Shown here one piece after another: positions 53,043-63,954 of a stretch of DNA of 64,000 nt. Position numbers and translations under genes: made by a program. The stretch's first letter is position 1; each line of letters begins with the position of its first letter. The notes under the pieces are model-generated. The model saw only the letters and a list, made by a program, of their open reading frames with translations. It made no database searches and was not told where the DNA came from. The DNA comes from Rhodoferax sp. OV413 (GTDB lineage: Bacteria > Pseudomonadota > Gammaproteobacteria > Burkholderiales > Burkholderiaceae_C): NCBI RefSeq assembly GCF_900104385.1, contig NZ_FNJA01000002.1:682001-746000 (forward strand), given 5' to 3'.

Positions 53043-54210
53043 CCTCGCCCAGTGGTTGCAAACCCTGTCGCCCGAATTCGGGTTTTTTCGCGTTTTCCAG
53101 TACCTGACGTTCCGGGCGGTGATGGCAGCCATGACGGCCTTGCTGATCGGTGTGGTGGCCGGGCCGGTGGTGATACGCCGGCTGACGGCGCTGAAGATCG
53201 GCCAACCCGTGCGCGGCTACGGCATGGAAAGCCATCTGGTCAAGCAGGGCACGCCCACCATGGGCGGCGTGCTGATCCTGCTGTGCATCGCCATTTCTAC
53301 CTTGCTGTGGGTGGACTTGAGCAACCGTTTTGTCTGGATCGTGCTGCTGGTGACCCTGGGGTTTGGCGCCATTGGCTGGGTGGATGACTGGCGCAAGGTC
53401 GTCAACAAAGACCCCGAGGGCATGCGCTCACGCGAGAAATACATGTGGCAGTCGCTGATCGGCCTGGTGGCCGCTTTGTATTTGGTGTTCAGCATTTCCG
53501 AGAACTCGAACATGCGGGTGCTGGAGCTGTTCTTCAGCTGGGTGCAGTCGGGCTTTGACCTGAGCCTACCGCCTAAGGCCGGCCTGCAGCTACCGTTCTT
53601 CAAGGAGGTCAGCTACCCGCTGGGCGTGCTGGGCTTTGTGGTGCTGACCTATCTGGTGATCGTCGGCTCCAGCAATGCCGTGAACCTGACCGACGGCCTG
53701 GACGGCCTGGCCATCATGCCGGTGGTGCTGGTGGGCTCGGCGCTGGGCGTGTTTGCCTACGTGACCGGCAGCTCGGTGTTCTCCAAGTATCTGTTTCTGC
53801 CGCATATCCCCGGCGCGGGCGAGCTGCTGGTGTTCTGCTCGGCCATGGCCGGTGCCGGCCTGGCCTTTCTGTGGTTCAACGCCTATCCGGCCCAGGTGTT
53901 CATGGGTGACGTGGGCGCGCTGGCACTAGGCGGAGCTCTCGGCACGGTGGCGGTCATTGTGCGGCAGGAAGTGGTCTTGTCCATCATGGGCGGCATCTTC
54001 GTGGTCGAGGCCCTGTCGGTGATGTTGCAGGTCAGCTGGTTCAAGTACACCAAGAAGAAATACGGCGCGGGTCGGCGCATCCTGAAGATGGCACCGCTGC
54101 ACCACCACTTCGAGAAGAGTGGCTGGAAGGAGACGCAGGTGGTTGTGCGCTTCTGGATCATCACCATGCTGCTGTGCCTGGTGGGCTTGTCCACCCTGAA
54201 GTTGCGCTAA
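53032..54210 (+). CDS. mraY: MraY, phospho-MurNAc-pentapeptide translocase
   Basis: A 392-residue membrane enzyme that transfers phospho-MurNAc-pentapeptide to undecaprenyl phosphate, forming lipid I. Ten hydrophobic segments are expected. The conserved motifs are [12 protein letters not shown] (about 67-78), GWVDDWRK (about 114-121), [10 protein letters not shown] (about 220-229) and [13 protein letters not shown] (about 353-365). The start is the GTG at 53032 (LLSLAQWLQ), inside the end of murF; the upstream frame is murF shadow. The length is typical of Betaproteobacteria. Confidence 0.96.
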   Translation: MLLSLAQWLQTLSPEFGFFRVFQYLTFRAVMAAMTALLIGVVAGPVVIRRLTALKIGQPVRGYGMESHLVKQGTPTMGGVLILLCIAISTLLWVDLSNRFVWIVLLVTLGFGAIGWVDDWRKVVNKDPEGMRSREKYMWQSLIGLVAALYLVFSISENSNMRVLELFFSWVQSGFDLSLPPKAGLQLPFFKEVSYPLGVLGFVVLTYLVIVGSSNAVNLTDGLDGLAIMPVVLVGSALGVFAYVTGSSVFSKYLFLPHIPGAGELLVFCSAMAGAGLAFLWFNAYPAQVFMGDVGALALGGALGTVAVIVRQEVVLSIMGGIFVVEALSVMLQVSWFKYTKKKYGAGRRILKMAPLHHHFEKSGWKETQVVVRFWIITMLLCLVGLSTLKLR

Positions 54211-54214
54211 GACA

Positions 54215-55822
54215 ATGCAGCACTTGCAAGACCTCCGCGTACTGATCCTGGGCCTGGGTGCGTCCGGCCTGGCCATGGCGCGCTGGTGTGCGCGCCATGG
54301 CGCGCAGGTCACGGTGGCGGATACCCGCGAGGCCCCGCCGCAACTGGCAATCCTGCAGGCTGAGCTGCCGGCTGCGGTGTTCATCGGCGGCCCGTTCAAT
54401 GCCGCCCTGGCGCAGGGCATGCACGCTGTTTACCGTTCGCCGGGTTTATCGCCCGAGGTGCTGGCCCCGGTACTGGCCGAGGCGCAGCGCGCCGGCCTGC
54501 CGGTGGGTGGCGAGCTGGATCTGTTTGCCCGGGCCCTGGCCGACATGCGCCAGGCCAGCGCCGTGGCCGAGCCGCTGCCTGAAGCGCTGCCCGAGCCAGA
54601 GGACGAAGCCGAACTGTCGGAAGACGATGAAGCGCCGGTTGCCGTCGTGCCCGAAGCCACGCTCGGCTACCACCCCGCGGTGCTGGCCATCACCGGCACC
54701 AACGGCAAAACCACGGTCACCTCGCTGACCGGCCAGCTGGTGCTGCGCGCCGGCAAGACGGTGGCGGTGGCAGGCAATATCGGCCCGACCTTGCTGGATA
54801 CGTTGGCCGCGCACATGGAGGCCGACAGCTTGCCCCAGGTCTGGGTGCTGGAATTGTCCAGCTTCCAGCTGGATGCAGCGCGCAGCTTCGAGCCCACGGC
54901 GGCGGCCGTGCTGAACCTGACCCAAGACCATCTGGACTGGCACGGCAGCATGGAAGCCTATGCGGCCGCCAAGGCCCGTGTCTTCGGCCAGCACGGTCTG
55001 ATGCTGCTGAACCGAGAAGACCCGGGTGTGATGGCCATGCTGCCTGCGCCGCTCAAGCTGCGGCTGCAAAAGCCCCAGCTGCGCCGGCACACCACCTTTG
55101 GCGGCGACATGCCGCAGCGCCCCGGCGATTTCGGCATCGAAGTGGTCAACGGCATGGCCTGGCTGGTGCGCGCGCTGGAGGCCGATGAAACCAAGCGCAA
55201 ACGCAGCGAAGCCGCCGACGACCTGTACATCCAGCGCCTGATGCCGGCCGATGCACTGCGCATCCGCGGCCGGCACAACGCCGTCAACGCACTGGCAGCG
55301 CTGGCCCTGGCCTCGGCCGCCGGCTGCGCACTGGCGCCCATGCTGTATGGCCTGCGCGAATACCGGGGCGAGCCGCACCGTGTCGAATCGGTGGATACGG
55401 TGCGCGAGATCGAATACTTTGACGACAGCAAAGGTACCAACGTGGGCGCCACCGTGGCCGCGCTGACCGGCCTGGGCGCCGAGCGCCGCATCGTCGTCAT
55501 TCTGGGCGGCGAGGGCAAGGGCCAGGATTTCAGCCCCTTGGCCGCGCCCGTGTCGCGCTATGCGCGCGCCGTGGTACTGATCGGCCGCGATGCGCCGTTG
55601 ATCCGTGCCGCGCTGGCCGATGCCGGCGTGGCCCTGGTCGATGCCGGCAGCATGCAGGAGGCGGTGCAACTGGCCAGCCAGCGCGCGCACCCGGGCGACG
55701 CGGTGCTGATGTCACCGGCCTGCGCCAGCTTTGACATGTTCAACAACTACGAGCACCGCGCCCAGGTGTTCATCGAAGCGGTGATGGCTTTGGCCGACGC
55801 TGGACAGGAGGACGCGGCATGA
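54215..55822 (+). CDS. murD: MurD, UDP-MurNAc-L-Ala-D-Glu ligase (long form)
   Basis: A 535-residue Mur ligase, about 100 residues longer than E. coli MurD (438). [17 protein letters not shown] (about 11-27) and the P-loop [11 protein letters not shown] (about 160-170) are present, as are LSSFQLD and [11 protein letters not shown]. The extra length comes mainly from an acidic insert at about 118-148 ([16 protein letters not shown]) before the P-loop and a charged insert at about 320-345 ([14 protein letters not shown]). Both look like surface loops. It adds D-glutamate. ftsW overlaps its end by 4 bases. Confidence 0.94.
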   Translation: MQHLQDLRVLILGLGASGLAMARWCARHGAQVTVADTREAPPQLAILQAELPAAVFIGGPFNAALAQGMHAVYRSPGLSPEVLAPVLAEAQRAGLPVGGELDLFARALADMRQASAVAEPLPEALPEPEDEAELSEDDEAPVAVVPEATLGYHPAVLAITGTNGKTTVTSLTGQLVLRAGKTVAVAGNIGPTLLDTLAAHMEADSLPQVWVLELSSFQLDAARSFEPTAAAVLNLTQDHLDWHGSMEAYAAAKARVFGQHGLMLLNREDPGVMAMLPAPLKLRLQKPQLRRHTTFGGDMPQRPGDFGIEVVNGMAWLVRALEADETKRKRSEAADDLYIQRLMPADALRIRGRHNAVNALAALALASAAGCALAPMLYGLREYRGEPHRVESVDTVREIEYFDDSKGTNVGATVAALTGLGAERRIVVILGGEGKGQDFSPLAAPVSRYARAVVLIGRDAPLIRAALADAGVALVDAGSMQEAVQLASQRAHPGDAVLMSPACASFDMFNNYEHRAQVFIEAVMALADAGQEDAA

Positions 55823-57075
55823 GCCAGATGTCCTTGCGTTTTACCGATTGGTTCAAGGGCTTGCCGAAAGCGGCGGCCGATGCTTTGCCGGTGCGCCTGG
55901 GCGCCAGCGGCTTCTCGCGCACGCCCAGCCAGCCCGCGCGCGTGCATGGCTTTGACCAGCCCTTGTTGTGGGTCACGGTTACCTTGCTGGCCTGGGGGCT
56001 GGTGATGGTCTATTCGGCATCGATTGCCATGCCTGACAACCCACGCTTCGCCAAGTACGAGCACCATTTCTTCCTGGTGCGGCATGCGGTGTTCCTGTGC
56101 GTGGCCTTTGTGGCGGCGCTGATCGCCTTCCAGGTGCCGATGCGCACCTGGGAGCGCTGGGCACCCTGGCTGTTCATCGTTTCGCTGTTGCTGCTGATCG
56201 CGGTGCTGATCCCGGGCGTGGGCAAGGTGGTGTATGGCGCGCGGCGCTGGCTGCCGCTGGGGGTGATGAACTTCCAGCCCTCGGAGATGGCCAAGTTCGC
56301 CATCGTGATCTACGCGGCCGACTACATGGTGCGCAAGATGGACGTGAAGGAAAACTTCCTGCGCGCCGTCTGGCCCATGGGGGCGGCGGTGGGCGTGATC
56401 GGCGTGCTGCTGCTGGCCGAGCCCGACATGGGGGCGTTCATGGTGATTGCCGTGATCGCCATGGGCATCCTGTTCCTGGGTGGCGTGAATGCCCGCATGT
56501 TCTTTCTGATCGCCACCATCCTGGTGGGGGCCTTCAGCATGATGATCGCCTTCAACGACTACCGCCGCGCGCGGATTTTTGCCTACCTCGACCCCTGGAG
56601 CGATACCAATGCGCTGGCCAAGGGCTACCAGCTCACGCACTCGCTGATTGCAATTGGCCGCGGCGAGATTTTTGGCGTCGGCCTGGGTGGCAGTATTGAA
56701 AAACTCAGCTGGTTGCCGGAAGCCCACACCGACTTTTTGCTGGCCGTGATCGGCGAAGAATTTGGCCTGGTCGGCGTGGTCTGCGTGATTGGCCTGTTCT
56801 TCTGGTTGATCCGCCGCATCATGCACATCGGCCGCCAGGCGATTGCCCTCGACCGGCTGTTTGCCGGCCTGGTCGCCCAGGGCGTAGGTCTGTGGATGGG
56901 CTTCCAGGCCTTCATCAACATGGGCGTCAACCTGGGCGCACTGCCCACCAAGGGCCTGACCCTGCCGCTGATGAGCTTCGGCGGCTCGGCGATTCTGTGG
57001 AATCTGGTGGCGCTGGCCGTTGTCCTTCGGGTGGACTATGAGAACCGACAGTTAATGCACGGAGCCCGCGTATGA
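55819..57075 (+). CDS. ftsW: FtsW, septal peptidoglycan polymerase (SEDS)
   Basis: A 418-residue polytopic SEDS glycosyltransferase with about ten membrane segments after a soluble N-terminus of about 45 residues. Typical motifs are [29 protein letters not shown] (about 141-160) and the late [13 protein letters not shown] (about 378-390). It polymerises septal glycan with FtsI. It overlaps murD and murG by 4 bases. Confidence 0.95.
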   Translation: MSQMSLRFTDWFKGLPKAAADALPVRLGASGFSRTPSQPARVHGFDQPLLWVTVTLLAWGLVMVYSASIAMPDNPRFAKYEHHFFLVRHAVFLCVAFVAALIAFQVPMRTWERWAPWLFIVSLLLLIAVLIPGVGKVVYGARRWLPLGVMNFQPSEMAKFAIVIYAADYMVRKMDVKENFLRAVWPMGAAVGVIGVLLLAEPDMGAFMVIAVIAMGILFLGGVNARMFFLIATILVGAFSMMIAFNDYRRARIFAYLDPWSDTNALAKGYQLTHSLIAIGRGEIFGVGLGGSIEKLSWLPEAHTDFLLAVIGEEFGLVGVVCVIGLFFWLIRRIMHIGRQAIALDRLFAGLVAQGVGLWMGFQAFINMGVNLGALPTKGLTLPLMSFGGSAILWNLVALAVVLRVDYENRQLMHGARV

Positions 57076-58151
57076 GCGCGCGCCATCTGGTCGTCATGGC
57101 CGCAGGCACCGGTGGGCATGTGATTCCCGGCCTGGCGGTAGCGCGCGAGATGCAGCAGCGCGGCTGGACCGTCAGCTGGCTGGGCACGCTGCACGGCATG
57201 GAGAACAAGCTGGTGCCGCCGTCCGGCATTGCCATGGACCGGATCGCCTTCAGCGGCCTGCGCGGCAAAGGGCTTGTGCATATGTTGACCGGCGGTCTGC
57301 GCATGCTGGCGGCGTTCTGGAGCTGCCTGCAGATCCTGCGCCAGCGCCATGCGAATGCCGTGCTGGGTATGGGCGGCTATGTCTGCTTTCCCGGCGGACT
57401 GATGGCTTCGCTGCTGGGCAAGCCGCTGATGCTAGTGAATGCCGATGCCGCGCTGCTGATGAGCAACAAGGCCTTGCTACCGGTGGCCGACCGCGTGGCC
57501 TTCGGCTTCGAAGGCCCGGCCACGCAAGGCATACGCCGTGCGGTGGTCACGGGCAATCCGGTGCGCGCCGAGATCGAATCCATCCCCCCACCGGCCGAGC
57601 GCTTCGCCGGCCGCCAGGGGCCGCTGCGGTTGCTGGTGGTGGGTGGCAGTCTGGGCGCCAAAGCCATCAACGACTGCCTGCCGCAGGCCCTGGCCCGGTT
57701 GCCCGCCGACCAGCGGCCCCAGGTGGTACACCAGACCGGCGTGGCCCAGCAGTCGGCGGTGCAGGCCGCCTATGCCGAGCTGGGCATCGCTGCGCAGGTG
57801 CTGCCGTTTATCGACGACATGGCGGCCGAGCTGGCGGCCTGCGACCTGATCGTCTGTCGCGCCGGTGCCGTCACCGTCAGCGAGCTGTGCGCTGCGGGCG
57901 TGGCGGCGGTGCTGGTGCCGCTGGTGGTCAGCACCACTTCGCACCAGCGCGACAACGCCGCCTGGCTGGCCTCCAAGCAGGCCGGCATCCATCTGCCGCA
58001 GGCCGAGCTGGCACCGCAGCCGCTGGCGGATTTGTTGACCAGCCTGAGCCGCGAGCGCCTGCTCGCGATGGCGACCCAGGCCCGTGCACTGGCCAAGCCG
58101 CATGCGGCGGCGCGCGTGGCCGATGAACTAGAAAGATTGGTACGACCATGA
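57072..58151 (+). CDS. murG: MurG, lipid II-forming GlcNAc transferase
   Basis: A 359-residue peripheral membrane glycosyltransferase that converts lipid I to lipid II. It contains [13 protein letters not shown] (about 12-24), [11 protein letters not shown] (about 99-109), the linker [13 protein letters not shown] (about 190-202) and the UDP-GlcNAc-binding [15 protein letters not shown] (about 262-276). Length and motifs are normal. It overlaps both neighbours by 4 bases. Confidence 0.96.
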   Translation: MSARHLVVMAAGTGGHVIPGLAVAREMQQRGWTVSWLGTLHGMENKLVPPSGIAMDRIAFSGLRGKGLVHMLTGGLRMLAAFWSCLQILRQRHANAVLGMGGYVCFPGGLMASLLGKPLMLVNADAALLMSNKALLPVADRVAFGFEGPATQGIRRAVVTGNPVRAEIESIPPPAERFAGRQGPLRLLVVGGSLGAKAINDCLPQALARLPADQRPQVVHQTGVAQQSAVQAAYAELGIAAQVLPFIDDMAAELAACDLIVCRAGAVTVSELCAAGVAAVLVPLVVSTTSHQRDNAAWLASKQAGIHLPQAELAPQPLADLLTSLSRERLLAMATQARALAKPHAAARVADELERLVRP

Positions 58152-59572
58152 AACACGCCGTACGCCATTTGCATTTTGTCGGTATCGGTGGCTCGGGCAT
58201 GTCGGCGATTGCCGAGGTGCTGCATAAGCTGGGTTACATCGTCTCGGGCTCCGACCAGTCGGACAGCAGCACGCTGCGCCGCCTGGGTGGCCTGGGCATT
58301 ACCACCTTCATCGGCCACAGCTCGGCGAACGTGCTGGGGGCCGATGCCATCGTTACCTCTACCGCCGTCAAGGCCGACAACCCCGAGGTGCTGGCCGCGC
58401 GCGAGAACCATGTGCCCATCGTGCCACGCGCCCTGATGCTGGCCGAGCTGATGCGCCTCAAGCAAGGCATTGCCATCGCCGGTACGCACGGCAAGACGAC
58501 CACCACCAGCCTGGTCTCCAGCGTGCTGGTCGAAGCCGGGCTGGACCCAACGTTTGTGATCGGCGGCCGCCTGAACAGCGCCGGCGCGAACGCCAAGCTG
58601 GGCAATGGCGACTACATCGTGGTTGAAGCCGACGAGTCGGACGCGTCCTTCCTGCACCTGCTGCCGGTGATGGCAGTGGTGACGAACATCGACGCCGACC
58701 ACATGGAAACCTATGGCCACGACTTCAATAATTTGAAGAAGGCGTTTGTTGATTTCCTGCACCGCATGCCGTTCTACGGCACGGCCATCCTGTGCACCGA
58801 CGACCCTGGTGTGCGCGACATCCTGGACCAGGTGACCTGCCCGATCACCAGCTACGGCTTTGGCGAAGACGCCCAGGTGCGGGCCATCGACGTGCGTGCC
58901 GTCGGCGGACAGATGCACTTCACGGTGCAGCGCCGCAACGGCGTGACCCTGCCGGACATCCCGGTGGTGCTGAATTTGCCCGGTCGGCACAACGTGCTGA
59001 ATGCGCTGTCGGCAATTGCCGTAGCCGTCGAGCTGAACATCCCCGACGCCGCGGTGCAAAAAGCCCTGGCTGGCTTTGAAGGAGTGGGCCGCCGCTTCCA
59101 GCCCTATGGCGACTGGACCGCCAAGGACGGCGGCACTTTCACCGTGGTCGACGACTACGGCCACCACCCGGTGGAAATGGCCGCCACCTTGTCGGCCGCG
59201 CGCGGGGCTTTTCCCGGCCGGCGCCTGGTGCTGGCGTTCCAGCCGCACCGATACAGCCGCACCCGCGACTGCTTTGAAGACTTCGTCAAGGTGATAGGTG
59301 AGGCCGACGTGGTGCTGCTGACCGAAATCTATGCGGCCGGCGAGGCGCCCATCGTGGCCGCCGACGGCCGGGCCCTGGCGCGCGCGCTGCGCGTGGCCGG
59401 CCGGGTCGAGCCGGTGTTCATCGACGATATCGCGGCCTTGCCTCAGGCCATTCTGGACACCGCCCAGGGGGGCGACGTGGTGCTGTGCATGGGGGCTGGC
59501 TCCATCGGCAGCGTACCCGGCAAGGTGGTTGATTTGCTATCAAAAAATGAGCACGTTGTGCTGGTGGAATAA
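58148..59572 (+). CDS. murC: MurC, UDP-MurNAc-L-alanine ligase
   Basis: A 474-residue Mur ligase that starts the stem peptide. It has [18 protein letters not shown] (about 9-26), the P-loop [12 protein letters not shown] (about 113-124), [14 protein letters not shown] (about 158-171) and the C-terminal FQPHRYSRT. It lies between murG (4-base overlap) and ddl (5-bp gap). The final bases include TTGCTATCAAAAAA, a possible fragment of the dispersed repeat. Confidence 0.96.
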   Translation: MKHAVRHLHFVGIGGSGMSAIAEVLHKLGYIVSGSDQSDSSTLRRLGGLGITTFIGHSSANVLGADAIVTSTAVKADNPEVLAARENHVPIVPRALMLAELMRLKQGIAIAGTHGKTTTTSLVSSVLVEAGLDPTFVIGGRLNSAGANAKLGNGDYIVVEADESDASFLHLLPVMAVVTNIDADHMETYGHDFNNLKKAFVDFLHRMPFYGTAILCTDDPGVRDILDQVTCPITSYGFGEDAQVRAIDVRAVGGQMHFTVQRRNGVTLPDIPVVLNLPGRHNVLNALSAIAVAVELNIPDAAVQKALAGFEGVGRRFQPYGDWTAKDGGTFTVVDDYGHHPVEMAATLSAARGAFPGRRLVLAFQPHRYSRTRDCFEDFVKVIGEADVVLLTEIYAAGEAPIVAADGRALARALRVAGRVEPVFIDDIAALPQAILDTAQGGDVVLCMGAGSIGSVPGKVVDLLSKNEHVVLVE

Positions 59573-59577
59573 GCGCT

Positions 59578-60537
59578 ATGAGCCTAAACTCTGTAAATCT
59601 TGGAAAAGTTGCGGTGCTGATGGGCGGGGCCTCGGCCGAGCGCGAGGTGTCGCTGATGTCGGGTACCGGCGTGCTGAATGCGCTGCGCAGCCAGGGTGTC
59701 GATGCCCATGCCTTCGATCCCAGCGAACGCGACTTGGTCGAGTTAAAGCGTGAAGGCTTTGCGCGCTGCTTCATCGCGCTGCACGGCCGTTTCGGCGAAG
59801 ACGGCACGGTGCAGGGCGCGCTGGAGTTGCTGGGCATTCCCTACACCGGCTCGGGTGTGATGGCCTCCAGTATCGCCATCGACAAGGTGATGACCAAGCG
59901 CATCTGGCGTGCCGAGGGCCTGCCGACGCCGGGCTGGTTCGAGGTGGGCAGCGCCGAAGCCACGCGCCACGCGTTTGCCCAGCTGGGCGCGCCGATGATC
60001 GTCAAGCCCGCGCGCGAAGGCTCGACCATCGGCCTGACCAAGGTGGCCACGCTGGACGAATGCGATGCTGCTTATGCGCTGGCCGCGCAGCTGGACACGG
60101 CGGTGCTGTGCGAGCAGTTTGTCAGTGGCGACGAAGTCACCATCCCGCTGCTGGGCACGGGCGCGCAGACCGAGGTGCTGCCGGTGATACGCATCGTCGC
60201 GCCCGAGGGCAACTACGACTACCAGAACAAGTATTTCACCGACACCACCCAGTACCTGGTGCCCTGTGGCCTGCCCGAAGGCGAGGAAGCCGCCATCCAG
60301 GCCCTGGTGCGCAAAGCCTACTTGACCCTGGGCTGCCGCGGCTGGGCCCGGGCCGACGTGATGATCGATGCGCGGACCCGCCAGCCCTATCTGCTGGAGA
60401 TCAATACCGCGCCCGGCATGACCAGCCACTCGCTGGTGCCGATGTCGGCGCGCGCCGCTGGTATCTCCTACGAAGCCTTGTGCGTGCGCCTGCTGCAATC
60501 GGCGGCGCTGGACTACGGGACGGCAAGCGCCGCCTGA
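59578..60537 (+). CDS. ddl: D-alanine-D-alanine ligase
   Basis: A 319-residue ATP-grasp ligase that makes D-Ala-D-Ala for MurF. It shows [14 protein letters not shown] (about 16-29), [19 protein letters not shown] (about 62-80), [19 protein letters not shown] and the C-terminal [15 protein letters not shown] (about 271-285), with the usual metal- and ATP-binding residues. It is DdlB-type by position in the cluster. ftsQ starts 2 bp after the stop. Confidence 0.95.
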   Translation: MSLNSVNLGKVAVLMGGASAEREVSLMSGTGVLNALRSQGVDAHAFDPSERDLVELKREGFARCFIALHGRFGEDGTVQGALELLGIPYTGSGVMASSIAIDKVMTKRIWRAEGLPTPGWFEVGSAEATRHAFAQLGAPMIVKPAREGSTIGLTKVATLDECDAAYALAAQLDTAVLCEQFVSGDEVTIPLLGTGAQTEVLPVIRIVAPEGNYDYQNKYFTDTTQYLVPCGLPEGEEAAIQALVRKAYLTLGCRGWARADVMIDARTRQPYLLEINTAPGMTSHSLVPMSARAAGISYEALCVRLLQSAALDYGTASAA

Positions 60538-60539
60538 AG

Positions 60540-61343
60540 ATGCAAAAAACCGCCCCTCCCATGGACGTGAAACTCATGAACGCCACCGCTTCGGTGCTGT
60601 TCCTGGGTGCGCTCGTCCTGGGCTTGGTCGGGCTGGTGAAATGGGTGGCGCGCCAGCCGCTGTTTGCGATTGGCGGCATCGCCGTCGTGGGCGACGTGGC
60701 GCACAACAACGAGGTCACGCTGCGCGCCAACCTGAACGGCAAGATCAAGGGCACCTTTTTCACCGTCGATCTGGCGGCCACCAAGGCGGCTTTCGAGTCT
60801 GTGCCTTGGGTGCGCAAGGCTGTGGTGCGGCGCGAGTTTCCGAACCGCCTGAAGGTGGTGCTCCAGGAGCAGCAGGCCGTGGCCTACTGGGGCGACGAGG
60901 ACGAATCCCGTCTGCTGAACAATTTTGGCGAGGTGTTCGAGGCCAATGTGGACGAGGTCGAGCGCGACGACCTGCCGCACCTCGACGGCCCGGTGGCGCA
61001 GGCCGGCCAGATCCTGGGCATGTACCAGACGCTGTCGCCGCTGTTCGCACCGCTGGACATGGCGTTGGACCAGCTGACCCTGACCAACCGCGGCGGCTGG
61101 CGCGCCCAGACCAATGCCGGCGGCGAGATCGAGCTGGGCCGCGGCACGACCGAAGAAATTACCCAACGCGCCCAGCGCTTCATAGGCACGGTGGCCCAGG
61201 TGGCTACCGCCTATGGCCGCACGGCAGATGCATTGGAGCGCGCAGATTTGCGTTACGGCGAGGGCTATGCCTTGCGCCTGCGCGGCGTAACCACGGTAGC
61301 GACCCCGGTGGCTACGCCCAAGAAGAAACAAGCAGAGCATTGA
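60540..61343 (+). CDS. ftsQ: FtsQ, cell-division protein
   Basis: A 267-residue bitopic membrane protein. A short cytoplasmic N-terminus is followed by a membrane segment (about 15-35, SVLFLGALVLGLVGLV), the POTRA domain (about 42-115, FAIGGIAVVGDVAHNNEVT) and the FtsQ beta domain. The conserved WVRKAVVRREFPNRLKVVLQ (about 85-104) is clear. The true start is the ATG at 60540; a much longer open frame runs back into ddl. It recruits FtsL/FtsB to the septum. Confidence 0.93.
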   Translation: MQKTAPPMDVKLMNATASVLFLGALVLGLVGLVKWVARQPLFAIGGIAVVGDVAHNNEVTLRANLNGKIKGTFFTVDLAATKAAFESVPWVRKAVVRREFPNRLKVVLQEQQAVAYWGDEDESRLLNNFGEVFEANVDEVERDDLPHLDGPVAQAGQILGMYQTLSPLFAPLDMALDQLTLTNRGGWRAQTNAGGEIELGRGTTEEITQRAQRFIGTVAQVATAYGRTADALERADLRYGEGYALRLRGVTTVATPVATPKKKQAEH

Positions 61344-61357
61344 TTACAGGACGAACT

Positions 61358-62587
61358 ATGGCAAAAGAGTACAAGGACTTGGTCGTCGGGGTGGACATAG
61401 GGACCGCCAAGGTGATGGTGGTGGTGGCCGAGGTGTTGGCCGGTGGCGAGCTGAAGCTGGCCGGTTTTGGCGTGGCGCCGAGCAACGGGCTGAAGCGTGG
61501 CGTGGTGGTGAACATCGACGCCACGGTGCAGAGCATCCAGCTGGCGCTGAAAGAGGCCGAGCTGATGGCCGACTGCAAGATCTCCCACGTCTACACCGGC
61601 ATCACCGGCAGCCACATCCGCGGTATCAACTCCAGCGGCATGGTGGCGGTGAAGGACCGCGAGGTCACCGCCGCCGACGTGGCCCGGGTGGTGGAGACCG
61701 CCAAGGCCATCAACATCAGCACCGACCAGCGCCTGCTGCTGGTCGAGCCGCAAGAGTTCGTGATCGACGGCCAGGATGTGAAAGAGCCCATCGGCATGAG
61801 CGGCATCCGCCTGGAGGCCAAGGTGCATATCGTCACCGGCGCCCAGAGCGCGGCCGAGAACATCATCAAATGCGTGCGCCGCTGCGGCCTGGATGTGGAC
61901 CAGCTGATGCTGAACCCGCTGGCCAGCAGCCTGTCGGTGCTGACCGAAGACGAACGCGAGCTCGGCGTGGCCCTGGTCGACATTGGCGCTGGCACGACCG
62001 ACGTGGCCATCTTCACCAACGGTGCGATCCGCCACACGGCCGTGATCCCGATCGCCGGCGACCTGATCACCAGCGACATCGCCATGGCCTTGCGCACGCC
62101 GACCAAGGACGCCGAGGACATCAAGGTCGAAAGCGGCTACGCCAAGCAGTTGCTGGCCGACCCGGACGCGCAGGTCGAAGTACCCGGCCTGGGCGACCGT
62201 GGCCCGCGCATGCTGAGCCGCCAGGCGCTGGCCGGCGTGATCGAGCCGCGGGTCGAAGAAATTTATTCACTGGTGGCCCAGGTCATCCGCGAGTCGGGCT
62301 TTGAAGAAGTGCTGTCCAGCGGCATCGTGCTGACCGGCGGCAGCGTGGTCATGCCCGGCATGGTCGAGCTGGGCGAAGACATCTTTTTGAAACCGGTGCG
62401 CCGCGGCGTGCCCAAGTACCGCGGTGCCTTGTCCGACATGGTGGCCCAGCCGCGTGCGGCCACCGTGATGGGCTTGCTGGAAGAGGCGCGCATCGGCCGC
62501 CTGCGCGGCTTCAAGGTGGCGCAGAAGAACGGCTCGATGAAGACTGCGGTTGGCCGCGTCAAAGACTGGTTCGTGGGGAATTTCTAG
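61358..62587 (+). CDS. ftsA: FtsA, actin-like membrane tether for FtsZ
   Basis: A 409-residue actin-fold ATPase. Phosphate-1 is VVGVDIGTAKVMVVV (about 8-22), the 1C domain follows (about 85-165, GITGSHIRGINSSGMVAVKD), phosphate-2 is LVDIGAGTTDVAIF (about 206-219) and the adenosine motif is VLTGGSVVMPGM. The C-terminal amphipathic helix for membrane binding is WFVGNF. The start at 61358 lies 14 bp after ftsQ with an acaggac ribosome site; the upstream frame is shadow. Confidence 0.96.
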   Translation: MAKEYKDLVVGVDIGTAKVMVVVAEVLAGGELKLAGFGVAPSNGLKRGVVVNIDATVQSIQLALKEAELMADCKISHVYTGITGSHIRGINSSGMVAVKDREVTAADVARVVETAKAINISTDQRLLLVEPQEFVIDGQDVKEPIGMSGIRLEAKVHIVTGAQSAAENIIKCVRRCGLDVDQLMLNPLASSLSVLTEDERELGVALVDIGAGTTDVAIFTNGAIRHTAVIPIAGDLITSDIAMALRTPTKDAEDIKVESGYAKQLLADPDAQVEVPGLGDRGPRMLSRQALAGVIEPRVEEIYSLVAQVIRESGFEEVLSSGIVLTGGSVVMPGMVELGEDIFLKPVRRGVPKYRGALSDMVAQPRAATVMGLLEEARIGRLRGFKVAQKNGSMKTAVGRVKDWFVGNF

Positions 62588-62739
62588 CCATGGAAACCAA
62601 AATCTGGCTAGCCCGGGGCAGCCCCCCGCAAACGGGACGATGGCGTCACTGCCATCCCCCCTGGAGGTGAAATGCCTCAAAAACAAGAACTACACCCGCA
62701 TTCAACAAACCTATTAATTGCAAGTATCAGGAGCACCAC
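62588..62739 (+). other. 152-bp gap between ftsA and ftsZ with a hairpin
   Basis: No gene is seen. GATGGC-GTCACT-GCCATC (62639-62656) can form a 6-bp hairpin. The ftsZ ribosome site AGGAG is at 62730. A promoter for extra ftsZ expression would be expected here, but no convincing -35/-10 pair was found. Confidence 0.4.
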
Positions 62740-63954
62740 ATGCCTATCGAAATGATTGAAGTAGAAGAATTTAACCTGGGCACCCAGATCAAAGTGATCG
62801 GTGTCGGCGGCGGCGGCGGCAATGCTGTCGAACACATGATCGGCTGCAATGTGCAGGGCGTGGAGTTCATCAGCGCCAACACCGATGCCCAGGCCCTGGG
62901 CCGCAGCGTCGCGCACAAGACCATCCAGCTGGGCCTGAGCGGCCTGGGCGCCGGCAGCAAACCTGACAAAGGTCGTGAAGCCGCTGAACTGGCCGTGGAC
63001 GACATCCGCGCGGCGATTGCCGGCGCGCACATGCTGTTTATCACCGCTGGCATGGGTGGCGGTACCGGCACCGGTGCCGCTCCTGTGATCGCCCGTGTGG
63101 CCAAGGAAATGGGCATCTTGACGGTCGGCGTGATCACCAAGCCATTCGACTTCGAAGGCCCGAAACGCATGACCAATGCCGACAACGGTCTGGCCGAGCT
63201 GGAAGCCAATGTCGATTCGCTGATCGTGGTGCTGAACGAGAAGCTGCTCGAAGTGCTGGGCGACGACGTCACGCAAGATGAAGCCTTCGCCCACGCGAAT
63301 GACGTGCTGAAGAACGCCGTCGGCGGGATTGCCGAAATCATCAACGTGCCCGGCCATGTGAACGTCGACTTTGAAGACGTGCGCACCGTCATGGGTGAGC
63401 CTGGAAAGGCCATGATGGGTACGGCTGTGGCCGATGGCCCGGACCGCGCGCGCATCGCCGCCGAGCAGGCCGTCGCCTGCCCGCTGCTGGAAGGCATCGA
63501 CCTGTCGGGTGCCAAGGGCGTGCTGGTGCTGATCACCGCCGCCAAGGGCTCACTGAAACTCAGCGAATCCCGCCTGGCGATGAACACCATCCGCGCCTAC
63601 GCATCGCCCGAAGCGCATGTGATCTACGGCACGGCCTACGACGACAGCCTGGGCGAGCAGATCCGCGTCACCGTGGTGGCGACCGGCCTGAGCAAGCGCC
63701 GCGCGGTAGCACCTCCGCTGCAGGTGGTGGTGCAACGCACGGGTACGGATAACGTCGGCTTCACCCTGCCAGCGCAAGCGGCGGGTAACGGCGGCCTGAG
63801 CAGCATTGCCCAGCCCGACTACGAAGCCCTGCGTGGCCCAGCGGTATGGCGTACGCCGAACCGCACCCAGGCCAGCGCCCGCGTCGATGCCTTGTCTTCC
63901 GGTGGCATGGACGACTACGAGATCCCTGCCTTCCTGCGCAAACAGGCGGATTGA
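62740..63954 (+). CDS. ftsZ: FtsZ, tubulin-like cell-division GTPase
   Basis: A 404-residue GTPase that forms the Z ring. The nucleotide loop IGVGGGGGNAVEHMI (about 21-35), the tubulin signature AGMGGGTGTGAAP (about 105-117), T7-loop NVDFEDVRTVM (about 208-218) and the C-terminal peptide DYEIPAFLRKQAD (392-404), which binds FtsA, are all present. The variable linker is about 65 residues long. It ends the dcw cluster in this window; the remaining 46 bases hold no recognisable gene start. Confidence 0.98.
   Translation: MPIEMIEVEEFNLGTQIKVIGVGGGGGNAVEHMIGCNVQGVEFISANTDAQALGRSVAHKTIQLGLSGLGAGSKPDKGREAAELAVDDIRAAIAGAHMLFITAGMGGGTGTGAAPVIARVAKEMGILTVGVITKPFDFEGPKRMTNADNGLAELEANVDSLIVVLNEKLLEVLGDDVTQDEAFAHANDVLKNAVGGIAEIINVPGHVNVDFEDVRTVMGEPGKAMMGTAVADGPDRARIAAEQAVACPLLEGIDLSGAKGVLVLITAAKGSLKLSESRLAMNTIRAYASPEAHVIYGTAYDDSLGEQIRVTVVATGLSKRRAVAPPLQVVVQRTGTDNVGFTLPAQAAGNGGLSSIAQPDYEALRGPAVWRTPNRTQASARVDALSSGGMDDYEIPAFLRKQAD

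Noticed and set aside
51219-53132. 637-codon antisense frame across murE/murF/mraY
   Set aside because: It is a shadow of three firmly identified genes; its composition (Gln/His/Gly/Ala-rich) is typical of antisense frames in GC-rich DNA.
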